The translations under genes were made by a program, and so were the position numbers. A DNA stretch of 38,057 bases. Origin: Prevotellaceae bacterium. GTDB taxonomy: Bacteria > Bacteroidota > Bacteroidia > Bacteroidales > UBA932. The notes beneath the pieces were generated by a model that saw only the letters and a program-made list of their open reading frames with translations, was not told the origin of the DNA and made no database searches. The stretch is from positions 1-38,057 of the forward strand of contig JAIRRX010000138.1 in assembly GCA_031255755.1 (NCBI GenBank). Direction: 5' to 3'. This document shows, piece by piece, positions 18,600 through 26,776 of the stretch; positions within the stretch are counted from its first letter, which is position 1, and each line of letters opens with the position of its first letter.

Positions 18600-19562
18600 T
18601 TATATCAATCCTTTTTGATGTTTTTCGTTGAGAATTTTCAGCATGTTATCTGTCATCTTTTCCAAATCCCAATAAGGATTCCATCCCCATTCCTGACGTG
18701 CGCAGCTATCGTCGAGCGAATCAGGCCAGGAATCGGCAATCGCTTGGCGCAACGGGTCGATATTATATGTAATTTCAAAATCGGGTATGCGCTTTTTTAT
18801 TGCTTCATATATTATTTTGGGACAGAAACTCATTGCCGTAACATTAAATGAATTGCGATGAACAAGTTTGGCAGGGTCAACTTCCATTAGTGTTATTGCG
18901 GCTTCAAGAGCATCGGGCATGTACATCATATCCATATAAGTATCGGCGTTAAGCGGACATTCAAATTTTCCTGTTTTTATTGCCGAATAATATATATCAA
19001 CTGCATAATCGGTAGTTCCGCCGCCCGGAGGCGTTACGTTTGATATAAGTCCGGGAAAGCGTACCGAACGTGTATCCACTCCGAACCGAATAAAATAATA
19101 ATCACTGAGTAACTCGCCGGAAACTTTTGTTACGCCGTACATTGTGCGCGGCTGTCGAACCGTATCCTGAGGCGTTTTAGTTTTCGGCGAACTGCTGCCG
19201 AATACGCCTATTGAACTTGGTGTAAACACAGCGCATTTTTTTTCGCGTGCAACTTCCAAAACATTGAAAAGCCCACCCATGCCGATAGTCCATGCAAGTT
19301 GCGGTTTTGATTCGGCAACAGCCGACAGTAAGGCTGCAAGATTATAAACAGTATCTATCTTATATTTGTCAACCGTTTCGGCAATTTGCTGCGCATTGGT
19401 AACATCTACCACAGCCGAAGGTCCTGATTCCAGAAGTTTTCCCTGCGGTTTTGCAGAAGGAATATAACCTGCAACAATATTTCCGTTATAACGGCTACGC
19501 AATTCCATTACGAGTTCCGAGCCTATTTGTCCTGTTGAACCTATTACTAAAATATTTTTCAT
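18600..19562 (-). CDS. NAD-dependent epimerase/SDR-type L-threonine 3-dehydrogenase
   Basis: 'ILVIGSTGQIGSELVMELR', 'YGVTKVSGELL', 'RFPGLISNVTPPGGGTTDYAVDIYY', 'YMDMMYMPDALEA' typical of the epimerase-type TDH. Confidence 0.85.
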   Translation of the reverse strand: MKNILVIGSTGQIGSELVMELRSRYNGNIVAGYIPSAKPQGKLLESGPSAVVDVTNAQQIAETVDKYKIDTVYNLAALLSAVAESKPQLAWTIGMGGLFNVLEVAREKKCAVFTPSSIGVFGSSSPKTKTPQDTVRQPRTMYGVTKVSGELLSDYYFIRFGVDTRSVRFPGLISNVTPPGGGTTDYAVDIYYSAIKTGKFECPLNADTYMDMMYMPDALEAAITLMEVDPAKLVHRNSFNVTAMSFCPKIIYEAIKKRIPDFEITYNIDPLRQAIADSWPDSLDDSCARQEWGWNPYWDLEKMTDNMLKILNEKHQKGLI

Positions 19563-19586
19563 TATTCTTTATTTTCTTTTACAATG

Positions 19587-19594
19587 CAAAATTA
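19587..19594 (-). promoter_or_regulatory. -7 box TAATTTTG upstream of the threonine dehydrogenase-like gene
   Basis: Reverse complement of CAAAATTA; upstream box not evident. Confidence 0.35.
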
Positions 19595-19812
19595 CAATTT
19601 TTGACAAAATAATATGCAAATCATTAAAAATTTATACAAAATAAATTGATTTAAAAGATGGTTATTAACTTTTATTTTTATATCATGTTGAAATTGTGAT
19701 GTTTTATTGAATACATTAATATTTATTTAATACAACCATATATTTATTGACTTTTTATTAATTTTTATTATTGGTAAATATTTTTGAAAAGGTTGATATT
19801 TACTGATAAAGA

Positions 19813-19854
19813 ACGAAGCAATCCGTAACAGTAACTGTAAATGGATTGCTTCGT
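19813..19854. repeat. Isolated 12-bp perfect palindrome related to REP elements
   Basis: acgaagcaatcc (19813-19824) / ggattgcttcgt (19843-19854); shares GAAGCAATCC/GGATTGCTTC with the 21.7 kb element (GGATTGCTTC also in the 31.2 kb element). Confidence 0.85.
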
Positions 19855-19926
19855 AGTTGCTAATGTCTGTAACAATAGCAGAAATTTCAGGCAGTGTGTT
19901 TCATTTTTGATTTATTTGTAAAAATA

Positions 19927-21075
19927 TCAAAATCCTCCGTCCACTACCCAGATTTTGTTTTGATTGTCGTTGCGCAGGGCAAGATTGCCTTTGTATGTTT
20001 TACCGTTTGCAAATTTTATTTTATACGGCACAAATTCACCTGGATATAAACCTGATTTAAATGAATCTCCGATTTCCAACAATTCCAATCCGTAATATTC
20101 TTTTATAGTTTTTTCATCATAATATGTTAACGCTTCTTTTACAGGCTTTATATTTTTGTTTGCCAGCGCAGTAAATATTAATTTTGCGGCTTCTTTTGAT
20201 GTTACGCCCGTAAGAGCGGCATTTTTGGAAGGACCTTTGTCAATACTCATCCATTCTCCTTCCGGACGTTCCACAAGTTTATTCATGTCTATCGGGACAT
20301 CATACAAAATAGACGTTGTTTCAAGAACAGTATGATACTTGTTGTTGTAAAAAATCTGTATTGTCAAAGCCTGCAACAGTTTTGTTTCTTTGTCGAAAGT
20401 GTAAATGCGTTTATTATCCGATTCGACTATTGATGAATTTTTACTGTAATCATTAGTAAAATCGCCTTTTGCTTTCGATGTTACAGTAAGCATTATTTGA
20501 TTTTTGGTTTCGGTCATTGTGATTTCCGAGCCGTCATTTTTTGCTAACTGCTGTTCGTTTCTCAAAATTTTTTGAGGTTCCAAAAACTGTTCAAAATCTT
20601 CCAAAAAAACATAATGTTCATTAGACATTACTTTGATCGTATGCGTATTTACATTTCCCCACATGTAAGAATTTACTCCATCAAACATGGCTGTTCGTCC
20701 CGATTTTTCAAGTCTCCATTTATTAGGATTATCGAACGAAACCGTGAATGTATGTTCTGTCATACTTCCGTCTTCTCTGATGGAAATAAAATTTTCATTA
20801 GGCGTAGTAAGCATTAGAAATTTGATTACCATAGTTTTCAAATTATCCGATTTGTCAATAGATTCGCCGAGCAAACGCATTGCTGCTTTTGCTTCGCTGT
20901 TTGTCGAAAATACAACAGGCAGCATCATTAATGCTATAAATATAGCTGCAACTGCCGACAGTTTTTTTAGTGTTACTTTTTTCATTTCTTTTCTCTCCAT
21001 TTTAATTTTATTAATAACATTTTTTTTAAGTGATAACGGAGCAGAAGGTTTTATTTTCGGAATCATTTCATTCAT
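19927..21075 (-). CDS. Membrane-anchored protein with LolA/LolB-like domain, candidate ECF anti-sigma/regulator
   Basis: N-terminal cytoplasmic segment plus one TM (LSAVAAIFIALMMLPVVFS) then a 'PNKWRLEKSGRTAMFDGVNSYMWGN' lipoprotein-carrier-like region; overlaps the sigma gene by 8 bp. Confidence 0.6.
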   Translation of the reverse strand: MNEMIPKIKPSAPLSLKKNVINKIKMERKEMKKVTLKKLSAVAAIFIALMMLPVVFSTNSEAKAAMRLLGESIDKSDNLKTMVIKFLMLTTPNENFISIREDGSMTEHTFTVSFDNPNKWRLEKSGRTAMFDGVNSYMWGNVNTHTIKVMSNEHYVFLEDFEQFLEPQKILRNEQQLAKNDGSEITMTETKNQIMLTVTSKAKGDFTNDYSKNSSIVESDNKRIYTFDKETKLLQALTIQIFYNNKYHTVLETTSILYDVPIDMNKLVERPEGEWMSIDKGPSKNAALTGVTSKEAAKLIFTALANKNIKPVKEALTYYDEKTIKEYYGLELLEIGDSFKSGLYPGEFVPYKIKFANGKTYKGNLALRNDNQNKIWVVDGGF

Positions 21076-21583
21076 AATATTCTCCTTTTATTTTATCGAT
21101 TTGTTTTAATTTGTCAATACCATATCTGTAGCGCGATTTTATCGTGTTTACCGAAACATTTAATATTTCGGCTGATTCTGTAAAACTAAGCCCATCAACA
21201 AATTTAAGTTTAAGAACTTCTGCCTGTTCGCATGGTAATTCGTTCAATAAATCTTCGATTCTTATAAATTCATCAATACATTTTTTTTCATCATCAGCAA
21301 TCTTGTCGCTTACATATTCAATATCAATAATTTTAATTTTACCGTATTTTCTTTGGTAGTCAACACAAGCGTTAGAGATTGATTTAAACAGATAAGTTTT
21401 CACGTTTTTTATAGACTTCACTGCCTTTTTATTTTGAAAAAACTTTAGAAATACATCCTGTACAATATCCTGTGCCGTGTCGTAAGAACCAACTCTAAAA
21501 AATGCAAAAGAAAACAATTGATTCTGATATTCTTCAATAATACTTTCCAACTCGTTAATTTTGTTCTGTGTTACATTAAACAT
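21068..21583 (-). CDS. ECF RNA polymerase sigma factor
   Basis: 'FAFFRVGSYDTAQDIVQDVFLKFFQNK' (region 2) and 'LPCEQAEVLKLKFVDGLSFTESAEILNVSVNTIKSRYRYGIDKL' (region 4). Confidence 0.93.
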   Translation of the reverse strand: MFNVTQNKINELESIIEEYQNQLFSFAFFRVGSYDTAQDIVQDVFLKFFQNKKAVKSIKNVKTYLFKSISNACVDYQRKYGKIKIIDIEYVSDKIADDEKKCIDEFIRIEDLLNELPCEQAEVLKLKFVDGLSFTESAEILNVSVNTIKSRYRYGIDKLKQIDKIKGEYYE

Positions 21584-21661
21584 AAAAAGCGCTTTTACAA
21601 TAAAGACGTGAAAAATTTAAAATCGGTCTAAAAATCAACCTGTTTTTTAACTTACATTCAA

Positions 21662-21669
21662 CAAATATA
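21662..21669 (-). promoter_or_regulatory. -7 box TATATTTG upstream of the ECF sigma gene
   Basis: Reverse complement of CAAATATA. Confidence 0.35.
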
Positions 21670-21716
21670 CCATAAAAAAGATAAATATTGATGTCGAAAA
21701 ATAAAATAAACAGTAT

Positions 21717-21890
21717 GTCATTGCGAGGCATGAGAGACCGTCATTGCGAACCCGTAAGGGTGAAGCAATCCAGTATTAACAATAAGTATCTGGATTGCTT
21801 CGCTGACGCTCGCAATGACGTACAAAGTCTGGATTGGCTAACGCCGAACTCCGCTTCGGTTGCTTCTGGTTATGCCTTCGCAATAACCCA
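21717..21890. repeat. REP/MITE-like composite palindromic element
   Basis: cgtcattgcga...gaagcaatccag (21739-21773) pairs with ctggattgcttc...tcgcaatgacg (21790-21820); followed by gccgaactccgcttcggttgcttc. Confidence 0.85.
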
Positions 21891-21971
21891 CTCCTATAAC
21901 ATCATTTATAAATGATGTTCAGAAAATAGTATTCCATATTTGTCAAAACACTCTGAAAAATAGAGGTCGGA

Positions 21972-24900
21972 TTAAATCCACTTTACAAGATTGAAATCCT
22001 GACGGTGCGGTAATAACGGATTTTTTGGGAATATTCTGTAACCTGACATGTAAATTCCCGGCATATCCATTTCTATTTTTGTTTTGTACGTTACTACGTT
22101 TCCTTCCGAATTTTCAATTTCAAATTCCTGTGTTCTGCAAACAGTTATTTTACTGTTTTTATTTTCGGCAAAAACAATTTCTATACCTACATCTTCGGGT
22201 TTTAACAGTCCAATGTTTAGTATTATTTCCAAATCATACTTTCTGCCGAGCATTATAGTTTCTTTTGCAGTATCAAGTTTGTCAGCCGATATGATTTTAA
22301 TATTATCCCATTCGCGGTTCATGTTTCTTTTCCATTCTGCAATGTATCTTGCCTTTTTATAATCGTTTTTCACGAATGTAGAATGTCGTTCGGCAAGTTT
22401 GTTATAAAAATTCTGTTCGTAGTCGATAAGCATTCTGTTTGTTGTAAAGTTTGATGCTACGTGCGCTATTGAATTTTTGATATGTTTTATCCATTCCGTA
22501 GGGATATTTTTATTATTACGTTTATAATACAGAACGGCTATTTCATTTTCGATAGTATTATATATCAGTTCCGAATCAATTTGGTCTTGGAAATCCTGAT
22601 TTTCATAAGTTCTCTGCATTGGAAGACACCATCCTGCATCTTCTCTGTAACCTTCGACCCACCAGCCATCAAGAACGCTGAAATGCATTACTCCGTTAAG
22701 CACAGCTTTTTCGCCGCTTGTTCCTGATGCTTCAAGCGGTCTGGTAGGAGTATTCAGCCATATATCTACGCCTTGAACCATACGTCTTGCAAGTTCCATA
22801 TCGTAATTGTCAAGAAAAATAATTTTCCCCATAAATTGCGGAAGTTTTGAATATTCAACAATCATTCGTATCAAATCCTGTCCTGCTTTGTCGGCTGGAT
22901 GCGCTTTACCTGCAAACAAAAATTGAACAGGATGTTCGCTGTTGTTTACGATTTGGTTTAATCTGTCGATATTCTTAAACAGCAAATGCGCCCGCTTATA
23001 TGTTGCAAAACGCCGTGCAAAACCTATTGTAAGTTTGTCCGCATTTAATGTTTGCGATATTTTTATTACCTGCTGCGGCGTGAAATGAACAATGTTTTCC
23101 TTGCTTGATACTCGAGTACGTATATGGCTGATAAGATTTATTTTTAATGATTTTCTTATTTCCCATATTATTTCATCATCAACATTATATATTTTTTCAA
23201 AACATTTTTTATCGTAATTATGTGCGCGAAAATCTTCGCCGAATTCTTTATTGAAAACTTCTTTCCATTGAGGCGCAGCCCACGTGGGCAAGTGAACACC
23301 GTTTGTTACCGAACTTATATGCAATTCTTCGGGCATGTATCCCGACCAGATGTTTTGCATAATATCACGGCTTACCTGTCCGTGCAATTTACTTACGCCG
23401 TTTATTTCCTGCGACAGATTGGCGGCAAGTACGCTCATCGAAAACTTTTCGTTTTGATTGTCGGGATTATTTCTGCCGAGTCCAATAAGGTATGTCCACG
23501 ATATTTTGAAACGTGCAGGATAATGCGAAATATATTTTCTCAACAAATTTTCGTCAAAAGCATCATGCCCTGCTGGAACAGGCGTATGTGTAGTAAACAA
23601 AGACGATGCGCGTACAATTTCCAGCGCTTCATCAAACATCAGTTTTTCAACTTCTACAAATTGACGGATACGCTCCAAACCTGTAAATGCGGCATGTCCT
23701 TCGTTGCAATGATAAACATCTGCCTGAATACCTAACCTGTTAAGTAATCTTATGCCTCCTATCCCAAGAATTAATTCCTGTTTTAATCGGTTTTCCCAGT
23801 CGCCTCCATAGAGTTGATGCGTAATTTCGCGGTCTTCGGGCAAATTGTCTTCAAAATCCGTATCCAGCAGGTAGAGGTCTGTACGACCGACTTCAACCTT
23901 CCATGTGCGAGCGTAAACTGTTCGTCCGGGAAAGGCTACGCTTACCGTAAGCCAGTGTCCATCGCTATCGCGCACCGGAGAAACAGGAATCTTGCTGAAA
24001 TCCTGAGCTTCATATTCGGCTACCTGTTCGCCCGATGCAGAAATTTTTTGAGTAAAATATCCATAACGATACAAAAAGCCCACTGCGGTCATAGAAACGC
24101 CTTTATCGCTGGCTTCTTTCAAATAATCGCCTGCGAGTATTCCAAGTCCGCCCGAATATATTTTTAACGATGCCTGCAAGCCGTATTCCATGCAGAAATA
24201 TGCGATTTGAGGTTCTGTTGTATGTTTCTTTTCTGCCATATATTCCTTGAAGCGTTTATATACGGCATTAAGCTGTTTTACAAATTCGTCATCTTTTTCC
24301 AGTTCCTGATAGCGTTTTGATGATATTGTATCTATCAAGGCTATGGGGTTTCTGTTTGTTTTTGTAAAAGTTTCCCTGTCTATATATTTAAACAGTTCGA
24401 TGGCTTTTTGGTTCCAGCACCACCACATATTTTTTGAAATTTCGGATAAAGCCGCAAGAGTATTCGGAATTTCCGGCTGAACGATTACTTCCGTCCATAC
24501 AGGTTTTTCAACAACATTATTTTGCACATAAACGGATGAATCTTCTTCGTATGATGATACCGTAATGTTTTTTTTACGCTGTTCGGTTTTATTCAGCGCT
24601 ATTTCATACGATTTGAGATAATATTTTATAAAATTGTCCCAAAGCGCTATTGACGAAAGTTCATCGGCATTTTGTTTTAATTTTTCTATTTCTTTTTCGT
24701 TTAGTTGTGAAAATGATATTATTTTCTTTTCAATAAAACTTGCCGTTTCTTCGTTATTGGTATCATTGCGTTCTATTATTACTATTGCGGGATGCTCTTT
24801 TTGATATTCTGTTATTATTCTGTTTCCTATTCCTGTGATTGATGTTGTTATTGTCGGAACTTTGAACGCCAAACTTTCAAGCACATTATACCCCCAAGGC

Positions 24901-26213
24901 TGGTAATACGATGGAAAGACGGTTAAATCAAGAGCCATCAACAAATTATAATAAGGCAGATTGAAAATTCCATCATTCCCGTTAAGATATGACGGCACAA
25001 ATATAATCTTTACCTTATCACTGTCAGTGTTATTGAGTTCCGCAGTTTTTATTGCCTGCAATATTGCATCATATTCGGGATCTATCAGGTAATGTGTTGT
25101 ATATTTATTTGTAAGTTGAATATCATTGTTATTGCAGGCGATATTTTGCATAAGTTCCTTGCTTTGTCCGTGATGTGCAGACGGAACAAACAGAAAAGCG
25201 ATTATCTGTTTGGTGAGATTTTTGTTTTTATTAAGTTTACCGAGAGCATTTATAAAAACATCTATTCCTTTATTTCTAAATTCGTATCGTCCGCTTAATC
25301 CAGTAAACAAGGCATTGTCAGGTATTTCACTGTTGATTATTATTTCTGCAACCTGTCGAAGTTTATTTCTGCCGATTTTATACTGTTTTTCAAATTCTTT
25401 GCCTGTCGGCACAAATGTTTTTTCAAATCCGTTTGGAGTTATGACATCTGCATTCTTACCAAGAAAGTACTTACTTTCGTTTGCAATAATGTTGCTTATG
25501 GTTGTAAAGCAGTCAGCATTAATTGCCGCATTTTTTTCGAGCGAATGTTTTGCCACAACGTCAAGTTCTATCGCTTTTGTATCTGCATTGTATTTGTCTG
25601 TATTGCCGTAAAGCGGAAGTCCGTGAAAGGCTATCGAACGACCCAAAACCGTTGCATGGCTTGTAAATATACATGCTATTTGCGGAGCTTTCTGTTTAAG
25701 ATACAGAAGCCCTGCGCCAGTCATCCACTCGTGAAAATGAGCAATGACTTTATTGCGGGGCGAGAGGTAAAATTTTGAATAATGTTCTATTACTCTTCCT
25801 GCCGCATAACCGAACAGCGCAGGCTCAATATAATCCCATTGTCCGTTTATCGAATCAAGTTTATACTGTTCCCAAAGTTCCTTGAAAATTTGATTTTTCT
25901 GTTCAAACAGGTTTGTAAAATCAATCAGTATGGCAAGTGGTTTTCCTTTAATATTCCAGTGTCCAACACGAACGCGCAATCCATCCTGAATCGCCTTCAT
26001 GCGCCACATTTTAAGCAGTTGAGTATCTTCGATAAATGACATATTTTCATCTTCACTGATAATATCAGGACCAATTGTTATATGACCTTTGACTTCCTTG
26101 TCAATCTGTAAGACTTTTGTTGATATTGAAGTGTATATTCCGCCTATTTTGTTACAAACTTCCCAACTGACTTCAAACAAATAATCGGTTTGCTGTTCTT
26201 TTTTATCTTTCAT
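21972..26213 (-). CDS. Fusion: N-terminal GT3-type glycogen synthase domain + C-terminal GT35 alpha-glucan phosphorylase
   Basis: N-term 'DYLFEVSWEVCNKIGGIYTSISTKV', 'FPSYYQPWGYNVLESLAFKVPTITTSITGIG'; C-term 'QIAYFCMEYGLQASLKIYSGGLGILAGDYLKEASD' and PLP-site region 'RPLEASGTSGEKAVLNGVMHFSVLDGWWVEGY'; 1413 aa, no stop. Confidence 0.95.
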   Translation of the reverse strand: MKDKKEQQTDYLFEVSWEVCNKIGGIYTSISTKVLQIDKEVKGHITIGPDIISEDENMSFIEDTQLLKMWRMKAIQDGLRVRVGHWNIKGKPLAILIDFTNLFEQKNQIFKELWEQYKLDSINGQWDYIEPALFGYAAGRVIEHYSKFYLSPRNKVIAHFHEWMTGAGLLYLKQKAPQIACIFTSHATVLGRSIAFHGLPLYGNTDKYNADTKAIELDVVAKHSLEKNAAINADCFTTISNIIANESKYFLGKNADVITPNGFEKTFVPTGKEFEKQYKIGRNKLRQVAEIIINSEIPDNALFTGLSGRYEFRNKGIDVFINALGKLNKNKNLTKQIIAFLFVPSAHHGQSKELMQNIACNNNDIQLTNKYTTHYLIDPEYDAILQAIKTAELNNTDSDKVKIIFVPSYLNGNDGIFNLPYYNLLMALDLTVFPSYYQPWGYNVLESLAFKVPTITTSITGIGNRIITEYQKEHPAIVIIERNDTNNEETASFIEKKIISFSQLNEKEIEKLKQNADELSSIALWDNFIKYYLKSYEIALNKTEQRKKNITVSSYEEDSSVYVQNNVVEKPVWTEVIVQPEIPNTLAALSEISKNMWWCWNQKAIELFKYIDRETFTKTNRNPIALIDTISSKRYQELEKDDEFVKQLNAVYKRFKEYMAEKKHTTEPQIAYFCMEYGLQASLKIYSGGLGILAGDYLKEASDKGVSMTAVGFLYRYGYFTQKISASGEQVAEYEAQDFSKIPVSPVRDSDGHWLTVSVAFPGRTVYARTWKVEVGRTDLYLLDTDFEDNLPEDREITHQLYGGDWENRLKQELILGIGGIRLLNRLGIQADVYHCNEGHAAFTGLERIRQFVEVEKLMFDEALEIVRASSLFTTHTPVPAGHDAFDENLLRKYISHYPARFKISWTYLIGLGRNNPDNQNEKFSMSVLAANLSQEINGVSKLHGQVSRDIMQNIWSGYMPEELHISSVTNGVHLPTWAAPQWKEVFNKEFGEDFRAHNYDKKCFEKIYNVDDEIIWEIRKSLKINLISHIRTRVSSKENIVHFTPQQVIKISQTLNADKLTIGFARRFATYKRAHLLFKNIDRLNQIVNNSEHPVQFLFAGKAHPADKAGQDLIRMIVEYSKLPQFMGKIIFLDNYDMELARRMVQGVDIWLNTPTRPLEASGTSGEKAVLNGVMHFSVLDGWWVEGYREDAGWCLPMQRTYENQDFQDQIDSELIYNTIENEIAVLYYKRNNKNIPTEWIKHIKNSIAHVASNFTTNRMLIDYEQNFYNKLAERHSTFVKNDYKKARYIAEWKRNMNREWDNIKIISADKLDTAKETIMLGRKYDLEIILNIGLLKPEDVGIEIVFAENKNSKITVCRTQEFEIENSEGNVVTYKTKIEMDMPGIYMSGYRIFPKNPLLPHRQDFNLVKWI

Positions 26214-26445
26214 TTTGCAATATATTTTATAAAATCAAAATTAGGCAACGAAGGTAATAAAAAAAACGACACCACAGATTAATAAAGTTACGATTAATAT
26301 GTTAGTAATATAATTTTGCCTTTTTTAATATATTAATGATTAACAAAATACAACGTGCCAACAAAAATTGAACGTTAAGGCTGTAGGGTTTTAAATTATT
26401 TTAATTTCAATTATTATTTACTAATCACAGGGGGCAAATATTTTT

Positions 26446-26517
26446 ACGTCATTGCGAACCCGTGAGGGTGAAATAGCACGTCATTGCTTCGCTTTGCTCG
26501 CAGTTCACAAGGACGTA
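26446..26517. repeat. REP/MITE-like element (degenerate copy)
   Basis: cgtcattgcgaacccgtgagggtgaa differs by one base from the 21739 copy; contains a second cgtcattgcttcgc. Confidence 0.75.
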
Positions 26518-26776
26518 CTATTGCTTCTCTTTTCACAGAGTGTTGCCCTGTGCTAATGCTCGAAAGGCTTTATATTTATTCGTACTGCTAATATTGTAAT
26601 TTGCAGTATTTAATAATTTGTATAATTTTGCATGTGCGTAGTTATCCAAATCATTAACGGTTATGAGAGAACAGATACAACCGTAATTTATATCATACGG
26701 ATAAACGCAGGAAAATACGCGAATAACAGTTATGAATTATGAACAAACAAATAAAAATACATTAAACAAATAAAAT

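Noticed and set aside
23220-23735. 171-aa plus-strand ORF opposite the phosphorylase
   Set aside because: Antisense shadow; no recognisable motif.
26656-26685. Possible hairpin aacggtt/aaccgt upstream of the transglutaminase gene
   Set aside because: Stem too short and isolated in AT-rich DNA to support a structured element.
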